From: Bradysia coprophila
Lineage: Eukaryota; Arthropoda; Insecta; Diptera; Sciaridae
Assembly: GCF_014529535.1 (NCBI RefSeq)
Contig: NW_023503409.1
Coordinates: 2,108,390-2,172,389, forward strand
DNA length: 64,000 nt
Direction: 5' to 3'
Positions 44,216-56,608 of this stretch are shown one piece after another. The notes beneath the pieces were generated by a model. The model was not told where the DNA came from. It made no database searches and saw nothing but the letters and a program-made list of their open reading frames with translations. The first letter of the stretch is position 1. Each line of letters starts with the position of its first letter. The position numbers and the translations under genes were made by a program.

Positions 44216-47200
44216 CTATGTGAAAGTACTTACCGTCATGTTAGCACATGGAGTTTCATTTCGCACAAATTTAAACATCGATTCAACTAAATTAGCAGGT
44301 GTGGACTCTTCGCATGACTCCAATTCCTTTACAACACAATGTTGCAGAGTATTCATGTCGCTATTGATTGAAAAGAAAACGATAATTGCTGGTATAATGT
44401 ACACAATTATGTAAAAAGTACTCACTTGCATTGTTGCACACCCATAACTAGTTGCGGCAGATTATCTACTGTAGGCGTTTCCGATGGTATGTAAGCCGAC
44501 ATTGTGGAATTTATACAAGCGATCAATGCGTCCTTTTTGCTGTTAAAGCATTCCGGTCCCTTTTCAGCAATGAACAATGCAATTTGATCACCGTCTTTGT
44601 GACAAACGAAGTTCAATAAATTCGTGAAAATTTTGACGAAAGTTGTCTTGCCGGCCACTTCTTTTTCATCTAGACACGGCTCAATGGCAACGGTGAAAAC
44701 GTTCATACATTCAATGGCAATGGTTCGCTTGCGACAGTATCTGCATTAATGGTTTTGAAATTAATTTGCAATTTTATCAGCTAATGATCGTATGAACTCA
44801 CTTATTAAATACTATATCTAAGTCACCATTAGGCTGTGCTGTCTCAATTTCCTTTTGCAGTGCTTCGAAATCAACCAAACCCGTCAGACAGTCTCGAAAC
44901 ACCTCCGATGCGGTTTCAGCTGTCTGGAATGCTTCATCGCTGTTGGAAGCCTTCTGGCACTTTTCTTTGAATAGCTTTTTGGCATCATCTGCTGTTGGCA
45001 GCGCTGATGTGTTAAAACCTTCGGGTATAATACCTTCAGGTAGTTGAGACTTAAGTTTGTCAATGTCTATTTCGTTGCTGGAAACTGTAGCTGTAATGAA
45101 AAAAAAGATATTCTTAAAACAGTTGATCGATTAGCATTTTTATCAGTGCCTAACGATTACGATATCTTTCATCCACTTAACATTGAACTCAAATGATAAA
45201 GACATTTTGTTGTTATTGAACTGAGTGGAAACCCATTTTGACTTGATTTTTTGAATGAAGAAAAGAAATTTTATGTCCAAAATTAGCATTTGTGAGCTGA
45301 CACGTAGGTATTGAGATTCCGTACTGGAATACAACCATAATTCCAACAGGTATACGCACTATATGCAGTAGCAATGAGTTTCTTAAACTCGATGAGTAAT
45401 GTAATGTAAGATCGAGAAGGCAATTCATTATTTTTGATTTAGAACACAACATTTTACGTTCCCGGACAAAGCTTTTGTTCTAAGCAAAAACGAGCTGAAA
45501 ATGTGAGTGTACATTACGCAGTAGTTAGCTGAGTTAGACCGGCTATATAACGATGTATAGGTAATTAATAACTCGAGACGACCGTTTTATCATTTTAAAT
45601 TCAAGAAACGCAACATCTTGTTGCCTGACTTGACTAGCCTTGACCTTACAAATAAGTGAATCATTTTCTTGAAATAGAAACTAGAGATTAATTTTACGTT
45701 AATTGGGATTGAGATCCTGTTAACTTGTTTAAAAAAAACCCCGATGCGAAGTTCGAAATTGAGATTAAGTGACTTGATAAGTAAAACTACGGAATATTGG
45801 CAGATTGATTGATTAAACTGAAGAAATTTGTGTGTTTCGTATAAAATGAGCAAACATTTTACATAATGTAATATGCTTAGCAGAGTCACTGATTGCAAAG
45901 TAATCTGCAAATAATTAACCAAATGGCAATTAGGCATCGGCCTTCATTTTTTTAGATTTCACAGTCAAGGTAACTATTTTCGCATTAGTTTTTTCTTAAT
46001 ATTTACATATATTGTACGCTGTGTATACAAAACCCATCCAAAGTTTTTATTCGATTAGTTTCTTGTGTTCTTTAAAACAGTTGGAGTATTAGAGAATCTG
46101 GATCCCAGATCGAATAAATCGTCAAACAATCAAACATAAAAGTATTATCGAAAACAGTGATAGACTTTGTCGAAGAAAAACTCTGTTTACAAAGACTTTG
46201 TAAATGTAAGCCGGATAGTAATGACATTGAATCGTTAATAAGTTAACTTAAATGCAAAAAGAAAAATTGTGGCATTTTTCTCAAGAAATTATTTCTTTCA
46301 GTTTGTATTGCGTTGCCTAAGTCAATTACATGGTTCACTTGAATGTAATGTATGGCTATGGCTAGGCTATGCTTTTCAATCCGTTAACACATACAAATAA
46401 TATAAGTAAAATCTAACGAACCATACAATTTATAGAAAATTCGATTTCAGCTCCATCGTGTATTTATTCGATAACAATTATCAGCGATGACGGAAAGTAC
46501 TCATTTACGGTTACAAAGTCCGATGAATGGCTGTTGTCTTTATACATTTCATTGATTCACATTTTCACAACGATAAAATAACTGGATGTATGTATACGAT
46601 CGACGAATGCAAATGGAGAGCTTGCCCTGTCTAACCCCCAATTTTACCATTTCATTAAAATGATTTCGCTGGTCGATCAGACGCATCATTTTTGAATACT
46701 CGTATTCGTCTTAAATTGCCAGTCAAGAATTCGCCATTAATCCCTCGATTTTTTGTTTCTGTTTGTATTTCCTATCTAAGCCAAGGGTTAAAAAGGTCAA
46801 TGATTTTCCAATTATAGTAACGACAACAGATAAAATGAAAGTGTTAGAATTTCAATTCATTGTGGCATACATTGCATTTGATGCAACAACTTCGTGTCGT
46901 GATAGTATTACTGACATCAAACATGTCAACATGATAAATCATTTTCTAAGCTGTATCATGCACAGAAAATCTTCGAGTGCAAAAAAATGCACGAATCCGA
47001 GGTAGCTGTGTGTGATATAACACGAAAGCATAATTGTGTTAAGCAATGTGAGTATGGAGTGAAAAACAAGTTTTCAATTTCATTAAAATGTTCACGTCAT
47101 TGTGTCGACTCGTACAAAGTTCAATGTCTTGTAGCTTTGGCATCTGATAATAGTATTCGGAACGTTTCGGTCTATTTTTATTTTCTAGTTTGATTGTCGA

Positions 47201-48252
47201 AACTGGATTTATTTAGTCGAGTTTACTGTTATTTACTATCGAACGACGGTTCTGAGTGCTTTGTGCAAAGAGAACAATAATTATATTTCGTCGATAAATA
47301 ATGCCAAGTGATTTTAAGTTCAAAAATTGATTTTAAGTTTAAATCATTTTTAAACTAGATGCAAACAACGGTATTAATAACCATTTTATTAATTTTAAGA
47401 ATTAGAACCGTGTGTTGTCTACTACATTGTTTCGTTAACATTTTTCCATTTTGAAACTTAATCTCATTCAAATTATTAAACGTATCGCACTCAAAGAGCA
47501 TTACAAAAACATACAATACCAATATGCTCAGTGCACGTAGAATGTTTCAGCGGTTTTAATGATTCACTTTCTCAGAATTGTAGCAACAGCTAACGAGTAA
47601 TTGTTGAATGGTTAAACCATGATTGGATCCATTTCCATTCGATTTTATAGGCTTATGTTACCACTCTTGAACTGTTTTTTTTTTGCACGGAGAACTTGAA
47701 AACCCTAAACCTTTCTCATTGTATTTACAATTAAAATAACTCAACAATGTAACATGGAAATTATCTGAGAACGATTTCAGATCGTTCCACTAAAAAAACA
47801 AACATTGGACGACAAGGCCTCGATTGTTTAACAATATTGATAGTTAAGTGCAAAGTACAAGATTCGACGCTTTTCACGTCGTTTCACTTTTTATAAAATT
47901 GACAAGTCCACTGAAGTTTTTTTTTCTCGTCTCTGGTCAGTAAACTGCATGAATTTGTAATGTCGGTCATGGAACAAGATAAGAAAAGAGAAGAAAAACA
48001 TTGCATGGATATTGTGAAACGACCAATGAGCTCAAGTGACTGACTATATCCAAGAACGTAGAATGATGAGTCACGAATGATTTTATTGTCAATCATTGCT
48101 GAACAAACATTTTCAATTCTAATTGGTTTGTTTTCAACGAATTCACTATTTAACATCACATCAAACCAATAAATATTAGATTATGCTAGATTTTACTTAC
48201 CGGCAGCAACAGACAATGAAATTATTCCAACGATCAAAATTTTTCTTAACAT
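44216..48252 (-). CDS. 27 kDa haemolymph glycoprotein-like secreted protein (DUF1397)
   Basis: Four exons, 266 aa: 48201-48252, 44802-45090, 44426-44740, 44216-44360. Exon 1 encodes only the signal peptide (MLRKILIVGIISLSVAA) and is separated by a 3.1-kb intron. The mature protein is helical and cysteine-rich, with segments such as KYCRKRTIAIECMN, KGPECFNSKKDALIACI and LQHCVVKELESCEE. Near the end is FKFVRNETPC, which resembles the C-terminal signature of this insect family. Members are abundant secreted haemolymph proteins of unclear function. The last exon contains a perfect donor (GTAAGT) at 44229-44233; I end the protein at the in-frame stop five codons later, but a further short exon is possible. 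No clear AATAAA follows. Confidence 0.85.
45091..48200. other. Large first intron of the 27 kDa protein gene
   Basis: 3.1 kb, donor GTAAGT at 48196-48200 and acceptor TTACAG next to 45090. It holds a weak candidate plus-strand gene (46834-47193). ORFs at 45143-45452 and 45590-45937 (minus) and 47884-48159 (minus) show no domain. Confidence 0.6.
46834..47193 (+). CDS. Possible small cysteine-rich secreted protein, two frames
   Basis: A frame from ATG 46834 begins with a signal-like segment (MKVLEFQFIVAYIAFDATTS) and one cysteine, and stops near 47005. An overlapping frame open from about 46917 to 47193 carries a cysteine pattern (IFECKK, AVCDIT, HNCVKQCEYG, KCSRHC, VQCLVAL). The two would join by an intron I could not place or by a frameshift at the A7 run near 46981-46987. 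This may be a decayed or mis-assembled secreted peptide gene, or chance. Confidence 0.25.
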
Positions 48253-50187
48253 TTTGTTCAACTCACTAATTCAATAAACAGTACAAACAAAGGCAACGTC
48301 TATATTAATACTGATAATTAAAAATTATTCAACGATAAAACGTATTAACATTTGTTAAAGAGCATTGATATATTTATGAAAGTATCTATTCCCACAAAGA
48401 CGTTCGATTAAATACTAAAATCGTTACGGTCACATCAGTGATAGTGTATGCGAAATAAAAATTTCAACGCAACACATTGAAAGATAGTGAGTTATAGTAT
48501 TTCACAAATTTTCATTAAAAATTGATGAATTCTTGATATGAGAACTATTCGATTGAAGTAATATAATCGCAAATCAATGCAACTTTATTAAACATTTACA
48601 CGTAAAACACGTCAGATGTATGAAATTGGAGTTAATCCTTTCGGAATAACTAAATAACTGATACGTAATTTCCTTTCAAATTCACTACACAAAATAACAA
48701 GAACGCTCTGTATATCGTACCGATCTGATTTCGTAAAAAAATAATTAACTGAATTACATCCAAGAGAAACGTTTAAGCATAAAATAATAAAAATACAAAC
48801 AATCGCCCGTCTTCACAATTCGAATGACATTTGATCCATATGATGATTGTGAGAAAAAAGACTGGTTGTGCGATGTTGAGACGCCGTTCGAAAGTTTTTT
48901 AATCGAACTTGCGATGTTTAAAGTTACTGTTGGGTATATAGGTTCCTTCCAAGCAACGGTTAAGCCGAACAAAATGAACCGAACACGAACCGATTTAATC
49001 CATAGAAGCATAACCACAACTTATTTTTCTTTGTTATTTTGACAATAGCATTGTTAATAGTGTTGAGGTTATGGCTCTATGAATGACGGAATGACATTTC
49101 ATTTCACCTTGAAAGAAACCTATAGGTCTGTTCCATCGTTCTGTAAAAACGACTTTTGACAAGTCGAAAACAAACGAGAGCATCCACAGGCCCACAACCT
49201 CAACGCTTTTGTGAACATTTTGTCAACAATAATTTTTTGATTATGTCATGGATGACGTTTTGACAGATGAAATAACCTTGGAGCAGACCTATGACCCGTA
49301 TAGGTTTCTTTCAAGGCCGTTCAAAATGTCAATCGTCATCCACAGAGAAGCCAACACAGCCTCACTTTGAAGTTTTAACGAACAAATTTGTTTGAGTTAT
49401 GGTTATGTTTGCTTCTGTGGATGACGGTCGGTTGTTTTCAGCCTGTCAAAATTCGTTTTTACAGTATAACGGGATAGGGTTATCTTCGATAACGTGCACC
49501 TCACAAGGGTTCAAATTTAGATCTTTTCTAATATACCCAAAATTTACATGAATGCACCATACATGTTTAAAAATGACAGCGCCACCATGACATCTCTCAA
49601 GTGTAACTCTATTTTTCAAACCTTGTGAAATATGTCTTCTTTTAGGATAATTTTCTGACAATTTTTTTTTGTATCAAGTAACTTATAGGAATGTATGTAC
49701 CAACTTTGGAATACACCGCTTGGCCGCTACTGATATTTTGTGCGTGATAATCATAAGCTAATTAAAGTCAAGTATACAATTAGATAATGAAATGAAATTT
49801 TGACAACAAATGTATGGGCTATCTCTCAAATTTTCATCTCGTGTGCAAAAATGTATGAGAATTTCATTTCACCGACTGGTTGAATACTTGACTTGAGAGG
49901 CTTGAGAGTCTGATTAATTTATATCCTCCGATGGACAGCGCAGTTAAATATTTTTGATATAGTTCTATTACGGTGGCTCCTTGTATCAAGCCCCAAACAC
50001 AGCCAACTTCTCGTCTGTGTGATGACAGCTTCATAAAAAAATTTATTGTCAAAAAAAATCGCGTGTGAATAAATCATTTATTCAATCGAATCAGATGATT
50101 TTACAAAATAAAAGGCAAATAAAATAGTTGAAATATTCAAATTTCCGTAGTCCCCAATTCCAATCAGCCAATCGGTAAAACGCAGTC
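48253..50187. other. Intergenic region between the 27 kDa protein and listerin genes
   Basis: Divergent spacer that must contain promoters of both flanking genes. It holds an inverted-repeat element (49107-49471). ORFs at 48754-49042 overlap on both strands. No core promoter motif was chosen with confidence. Confidence 0.5.
49107..49471. repeat. Imperfect inverted-repeat element
   Basis: CCTTGAAAGAAACCTATA at about 49108 recurs inverted at about 49298-49315, and TTCTGTAAAAACGACTTTTGAC (first 20 bases 49138-49157) recurs inverted at 49444-49464. The outermost matches suggest a MITE of about 340-365 bp. No target duplication was confirmed. Confidence 0.55.
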
Positions 50188-53100
50188 ATGGGTGGAAAGA
50201 CGAAACAAACGCAACGAACGAAAAATAATTCAAGGGTAAGGCAACGTCGCTTAGTTTATTTTTATCGTATCGTCGATTTGGCAAAATACTTCAAAAGAAA
50301 AAAAAATGGAAAATTGTCAACAAACAAATGGTAATGACGTACACTTTCAGCCCTCGAACAGTGGCCGTAGCGCTGAATTGTTAGGAACATCCGTGCAACC
50401 GTTTGTTGGATTCGCATCGACAATATCGGACGGTGGATTTTTATCCGTTTTGCCGGGATTTCAATCAAGTGAAATTTCGCCTGAGGAAATCGATTCCAAT
50501 GTCGACTATAATTACCAATTGGTTTTCCGGAAAATGACCAAAAAAGATTCCACAACCAAAGTGAAAGCACTGCAAGAATTTACGGAATTGATCGGACAAT
50601 CTGATGTGGATGCAGTCAGAGGTATACAGGATTGTACGGGTTTTTTAAGAAACAGTTAAATAAAATTGGCTTTCATTTTCTAGCAATTCTACCGTTCTGG
50701 CCTCGATTATATAGCACCCTAGCAGTTGACGTTGAGCATCGGGTGCGTGAATTCTCTCAACAAGCTCAAGCAGCTGTTGTAAATAAATGCGGGAAACATA
50801 TTGCACCACACTTGAAGCAACTAGCACCGATTTGGATTACCAGCCAATACGATTCGTATCCTCCGGCAGCCAGTCTTGCATCTGCGTCGTTCAAAAATGC
50901 ATTTCCTCCAGCCAAGTTACAAGAAGTTTTCAATTTCTGTCAAAACGAAGTACTGGAGTACATCATCAAAAATTTGACTGTTTTTACGGCCACCACTCTG
51001 TCCAATCCGAAGGTGTTCAGCACCGAAGAATGCGAATCCAAATACCAACGGGTTGTTGCATGCAGTTTGCAGGGATATGCTTTGTATTTGTCGAAAATAT
51101 CGGCAGATCAGCTTCAGGAAGCAGCACAAAAGAACGCTTCATTGGTGGACAATCCGAAATTTTGGAGTTTTCACAAACATAAGGTAGCTGCCGTTAGAGC
51201 CGCCTGGTATGAAGCACTGTCGGCGCTTTTGCAGTACGGAATATTTTTGCTAGAAAACCATCAACCCCAAGCAACCACTTGTGCAATTCAGGCGATAGAT
51301 GAAAGTGAACCTGCTGCTTTGCCGTTCGTTTGGGAATCGATTTTGTTGGTATCGCAGAAAATTGACGATTGGTAAGCTTGGGCAAAACATCTTTTTGCCA
51401 ATGGCATTCCAATTTTTGATAGTACTCGACTAAAGAAACGATTTCCACTTTCAACAGGTACAAACACGTCAACATGGAAAAGGCACTGCTTCCCAAATTG
51501 ACAAAGATTCTAAAAACCGGTGGCAATGGTAACGCAGCTGTCATATATCCGCATATGTTGCCCTTCCTAGCCAAATTAAATACAAACGTACTACAGGAAG
51601 GCGTACACCCATTTTACAAGGAATTCTTTCGAAATACCAAAATTGGCTTGGAGTCTCGCTCATCCCGTTCCGATATATCTTCCATTTCGATTGCTTACTT
51701 CGAATGTTTGCAATTTATTTTCACGCAATTGAAAGTCGAAGATTTCCCATCCGAATCGGATTTGGTCAGCTATTGCAACGAATTGGTTGATGAGAATGTG
51801 ATTGAAGTGTTGGACTGGTGCATAACAAGGGAGAACAATAACAACGGGAAATACGTGTTTCCCCCACTTGCTTCGTTGCTGGGAGCTTGGAGTAATCAGG
51901 AGGCTGCTGTGTACGTATCGGTTTTGAACAACATTTGGGACCGACTTTACACCATTTTGGAACTGTCGTTAGATGGTGATGTAGAAGTGGAGAGAATATT
52001 GGACAGTCACTACGATCTGGTGCAAAGTTTCCGAAACAGCAACTCGGTGAAATCGAAAAATGTTCGTGTAAAATTCGCTACGGATGAAGATCAAGTTGAC
52101 GCTGTTGTTAAAGCATCCAAGAAACTACCACATTTCGACGAACTTATCTATCGGCTATGCTTGCTGTATGTTAAGAAGACAACTTCCACAAATAGCCCAA
52201 GATGTTTGGCGAATTTAGAAAATTTATTGAAACAATTTGGCAGCGCAGATCTGTTCATGAAACTGTCGGGTGGAAATGGATTCTTCAAATTGTACGATAC
52301 ATTCGCCATGTGGTTGTTCCTCACGAATCTTCGAAAGGAATGCGTTGTGGATATTATTTTACTGATGTACACCCATATGAATGCAGAGGAGAAAACCGAC
52401 CTTCTCAACAAGCTCATTAAATTTAACAATGAACAAGTGCAGACGTGGTTCCTAGCGCGACTGTTAAGCCATCCGTTGGTGATGGAACCGAATGTTACCA
52501 AGCTAATCGGGCAACCAAGTGTCACAAAAATCTTGTTAAAATGTGCGAATGCAATCTTAGACGGCGACACAAAGGAGAACATAAACTTTTTGCACAAATG
52601 CTTTTTCCAGAACGAAAACGGTGAGATTCTGATTGATAATGCCACTTGTGACGGTATCGTTCGCGTATTGGCAAAAGCACTGAACGATGAATCGAAAACG
52701 ACCGTACTGGATATCTGCACCAGTTTCTTAGCACAGATAATGCCAGTTATCTGTTGTGATCCGGCGAAAAAGGATTTGCAAAATTTTCTATTTTTGGAAT
52801 TTTTTGCATTTAGCATTCGGAAGAGTGTGAATGATGACTTGTCGGAAGATACGATGTGGGAAATAACAACGTCCTGGCAAGATGCTTTGTCCAGCAATGA
52901 TCTTCAGTTAAACCAAACTTTGCTCAATGAATGTTCGGCAATAATCGATGGTCGTATGAACCAAGCGGACGAGCCATCGGTGAAAGTAATCGAAAATCTA
53001 GCGGAAATGGTGTCCAAACTGATATTATGTTCAATCGAGCGCATCGACGACGAAAACGAAAAATATAAGCGGGCCGATGACATCATGGACACGATTTTCA

Positions 53101-56016
53101 ATCAACGTGTTAAAGAAGACAAGACGAATTTTGCTTTGATCGAAAGTTTTTGCGGATTCATTGAAACCACCCACGAAGAATTGACCGTTCCGGATATCGG
53201 AACTGATAGCGAAATTAAAGGCACAAATTACATAGCAACGATGAATCAATTGTTTAAGTGGTGGCAGTTCAAATTCAGTGTTGTGTTCAAGATCACTTGT
53301 CGAATAAAGCAATGTCGAGATGTTGAAGCGGGCGAAAGTAGTGGCGATGACGAGTACACTGAAGATTTCTGTGATTTGGATGAAAATTTGATTCAAGTTT
53401 CGTCGGAGAACATTTTTGATGAAATTTTACATGGCATCTACGTGGCTTCATTGGGCAATACATTTATCAATCATTCCATTGTTGTGAGTGTTACATCTGA
53501 AAATTTTATGTTTAAAAGCTGACACTCAAAGCTAATTTTGTTCCTCCACAGCTGCAAGAGTATACGGAGAATCTTATACTAAATCTTTCCGAATCGGTTG
53601 TGTTGTACCTGAAAAATATTTCCTTGAAAAACCTTCAGGCCATCAGAGACAAATTGATTTTCAATGCTGCGACGAAAGGTTTCTTCTGGTCGATTAGTTG
53701 TTTGGTTCTAACTAATATGGAACAATACAGCGATCCGGAAAACGGTCATGTTCTGTTATACGAAGACGTGACATCAACTAAGGATTCGTGGGATTTGGCT
53801 CAAATGAACATGTACCAGGTAATCTATGGGTCCGAAATAAAAGTTTACAACTGACTCACTTGACTCGTCACATCATTTTACCATTTTATCTTTCTCTTTC
53901 AGGTGATAGCGTCTAAACTCGCTCCAAGACTATTACCTCAACCGTCAGTCCTAGATGAGAGCACTCTCTACAAAGCAATTCAGCTGCGATGCATAATCCA
54001 AAATTATCTCCGCGGCAGTAATTACAACGAAATCGACGATAGAAAGGTCATTGATCAAACTTTGAAGTTCATTGGAGAACTGTATACGAAAAGTAAAACC
54101 GACAAGGAGTTTCTGTTGTACAATGAGTAAGCCAAACGAAATGATCCGTCGTACGATAGTTTCATTAAATTTCATTTTTACGAATTGCAGAGACATCTCA
54201 CAAAGGGATTCATCCAAAATAATACTCGTGACGGAGGTGGTCAATCTGCTAAGCCAAGTAATTGCAGTGTTTCCCAAACAATTGGACACAACCTCTTGGG
54301 ATATTATACGAATAGCTTTGAGTTCATGGGTGCTAACTGTTTCGAAAACAAGCGAACACTTCAAATCCACTAAAGTGGCTGTATTCATTTCGGCTATTTA
54401 TCGTCTTTTCCAAAACCTATCAAAATTTATTGCTCAGGAAAAAACCAAAAGCTCAACCGAAATGCTATCAAGTGTCATTGACGAATGGGAGCACTTATTT
54501 GCTAAGGATGTTAATTTGATTGTGCTGAAATGCTACATGAAATTCGTCAACAGCAAAAGCAACGATTTGAAAGATATTGCGTTCATCGAGTCTCTGAGTC
54601 CTACAGTTGCAGCGATCGATTTCAAGCATGTGATCGTTGCGAATAAAATTGACTCCAAGACGAGCATGGACGATCTGATTAACTTTGCTTTGACCAACAT
54701 CACGCATTCCAGCCACACCATTCGTGTGTCATGTGCAGAAATTTTGAAGCGACTAGCCCGTGGTTTGATAGCACAAGATGTGGATCAGTTGAACAAGAGA
54801 AACGAGTTGGAAATGCAAGGGAAAAAGGATAAATTGACTGGTCCGTGGCATTTGTTGCAAAAGTTTGAAACGGCCATTCAACAGATAAATGATGTCATGC
54901 AGCCGTACGTGGATGAGTTTAGTTTTAAAACGAACGAATTGGATGATTTGAATGATGTTCCCATCGAGATATCCATTCCGCATCTATTGCTATGGGATTG
55001 CATACTGGACATTTGCTCGAAAAGTTCGTCAGAGATGCGGTCCACTTATGCCAGCTACTTAACAGACAGTAAATTTGATCAGTTTATGCTAAACAGTCTA
55101 TTTCGTTTGATGCCAGCGGAAATCCTGAGAAATCAAGATTCAAAGCACATTGGCTCGGCTTTCTTTGCACCCTTAACTTGGGAACAGATTAGTGGTAAGA
55201 TTGAAAAACTCTTTGTGGTGGACGTTGATTGATTCAAATGTGGAAATTTCTAATTGTCCAGATGTTGACATCACTCCGGAACGGTATGCCTGCTTCATTT
55301 ATTCGCAAACTCTTCGACATCTACCGGCAGTCGCTAGAAAATGGTGGCACGATTCGAATCCTCGTCAAAAGACGCTGGTTGATAAAATAACCACTTGCTT
55401 CGTGTCGCCAATCATTTGCCAGGAGGAGCTGCGATCGCTGGTGGAAAAGCGAGACAAACACGAAAATATGCAGATCACCGTACACTTATCCACCAGAGAG
55501 GTGCTAGCCACATATTCCATTGACGAAGCTCGTATGGAATGTGCTGTTAGTCTGCCGGTCAATCATCCTTTGGGTGTGGTTAAAGTGGACAGCGGTAAAC
55601 AAATTGGCGGTAAATACATTTTTATTCCCTTCACCGCAATATCAGATCTATATTCAGTACTGTCTTATAGGTCGATTACAATCACGCGTACTCGTTATGC
55701 AATTGACAATTTTCTTGACACATCAAAATGGTTCCATTTTTGATGGCTTGGATTTGTGGAAGCGGAATTTGGATCGAAAATTCGAGGGTGTGGAAGAATG
55801 TTACGTCTGTTATAGCGTAATACATCAGGATACTTGCCAGTTGCCGAAGTTAAGTTGTAAAACGTGCAAAAAGAAATTCCATGGAACATGTTTGGTAAGT
55901 TGGTCAAGACAATTTCGTTTTTGCTTTCAGATCTTACTAACAAATTGTCATTTCAGTATAAATGGTTCAGTACAAGCAGCAAGTCAACATGTCCGATATG
56001 CAGAAATATATTCTAG
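50188..56016 (+). CDS. Ltn1: Listerin E3 ubiquitin-protein ligase (ribosome-associated quality control)
   Basis: Ten exons, 1719 aa: 50188-50235, 50351-50621, 50684-51371, 51458-53483, 53552-53818, 53903-54126, 54191-55194, 55262-55609, 55671-55894, 55957-56016. All are GT-AG with consistent phase, and length is close to the family's roughly 1750. Listerin binds stalled 60S subunits and ubiquitinates nascent chains. Evidence: the typical start MGGKTKQTQRTKNN and PSNSGRSAELL, the N-terminal block SVLPGFQSSE...DYNYQLVFRKMTKKDSTTK, a very long helical-repeat middle, and a C-terminal C4HC3 RING. RING ligands are C1669, C1672, C1688, C1691, H1696, C1699, C1712 and C1715, all present. The N-terminal exon is only 48 bp. 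Introns are 52-115 bp. A weak polyadenylation signal (ATTAAA) occurs at 56185-56190. Confidence 0.97.
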
Positions 56017-56290
56017 AAAGAAATTATATTTTTTTGTGATTTTTTTTAGCGTGACTTTACCAGTGGTTAAAAATTTTTATTTTTCTATTACGCGAGCTTT
56101 TTCCTTTCGAATTTTCAATCGTTTCGTTGTGAAGAAATGGTAAACTTTTTAGTTTGTGTGCAGTACCTAATTAGTTTGTATGCAATTAAACTACGAAATT
56201 AAAAGTCAGAAAATTTGCGTTTCTAATTCACATTTCTAATTCACATCCGAATCCGTTGTTGTTCAGTGAATACAACCTGTCGAAGTAACA
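56017..56290. promoter_or_regulatory. Spacer with listerin 3' end and promoter of the next gene
   Basis: Only 274 bp separate the listerin stop from the next ATG. An initiator-like TTCAGTGA lies about 20-30 bp before the ATG at 56291, with no TATA box, so the next gene would have a very short 5' UTR. The listerin 3' UTR must also fit here. Confidence 0.35.
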
Positions 56291-56356
56291 ATGACGAACT
56301 TGAAATCAGAATTGAAAGCGGAGTTGCAGACTTATCAACCTGAGATCAAGAATAAG
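56291..56356 (+). CDS. First coding exon of an unrecognised gene
   Basis: ATG at 56291 (AACAATGAC context) followed by 22 codons, MTNLKSELKAELQTYQPEIK and two more, then the donor AAG|GTAACA. The peptide is charged and probably helical. The next exon is not established: the best downstream candidate (62268-62330) has a different phase, so at least one more exon must lie between if they belong together. No family assigned. Confidence 0.5.
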
Positions 56357-56539
56357 GTAACATCAAAGCCATTATCGTTAACTCATTCAACGTACTCCAA
56401 CACTGTTACAATCTCTCTGCATTAATTTCAAGACAAACTGACCTACCATATCCAAATGAGATTAATAGTACATTACGTCCGACGTTCCAAATTTTTATTT
56501 TGACGAGTAACCCGAAGGGGAGGGCTGTACGCACAGTGC

Positions 56540-56608
56540 TTTACGTGAATAGGAAATGTAAATTCATATTACGAGCGAAGCGCCCTTTACATTGCCGTAC
56601 CACGTAAA
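56540..56608. repeat. Hairpin with GAGCGAAGCGCC apex
   Basis: Arms 56540-56562 and 56586-56608 (TTTACGTGAATAGGAAATGT... and ...ACATTGCCGTACCACGTAAA) pair with mismatches. The loop contains ACGAGCGAAGCGCCC, with an exact GCGAAGC. Upstream words (CCAAATTTTTATTTT) match the right end of the element at 59559-60075, so the two may be related. Confidence 0.7.

Noticed and set aside
48754..49042. Overlapping ORFs on both strands upstream of listerin
   Set aside because: They are mirror frames of one another, and neither shows a family motif or exon signals.
50787..51182. 131-residue ORF and several minus-strand ORFs inside listerin
   Set aside because: Shadows of the listerin exons in other frames.
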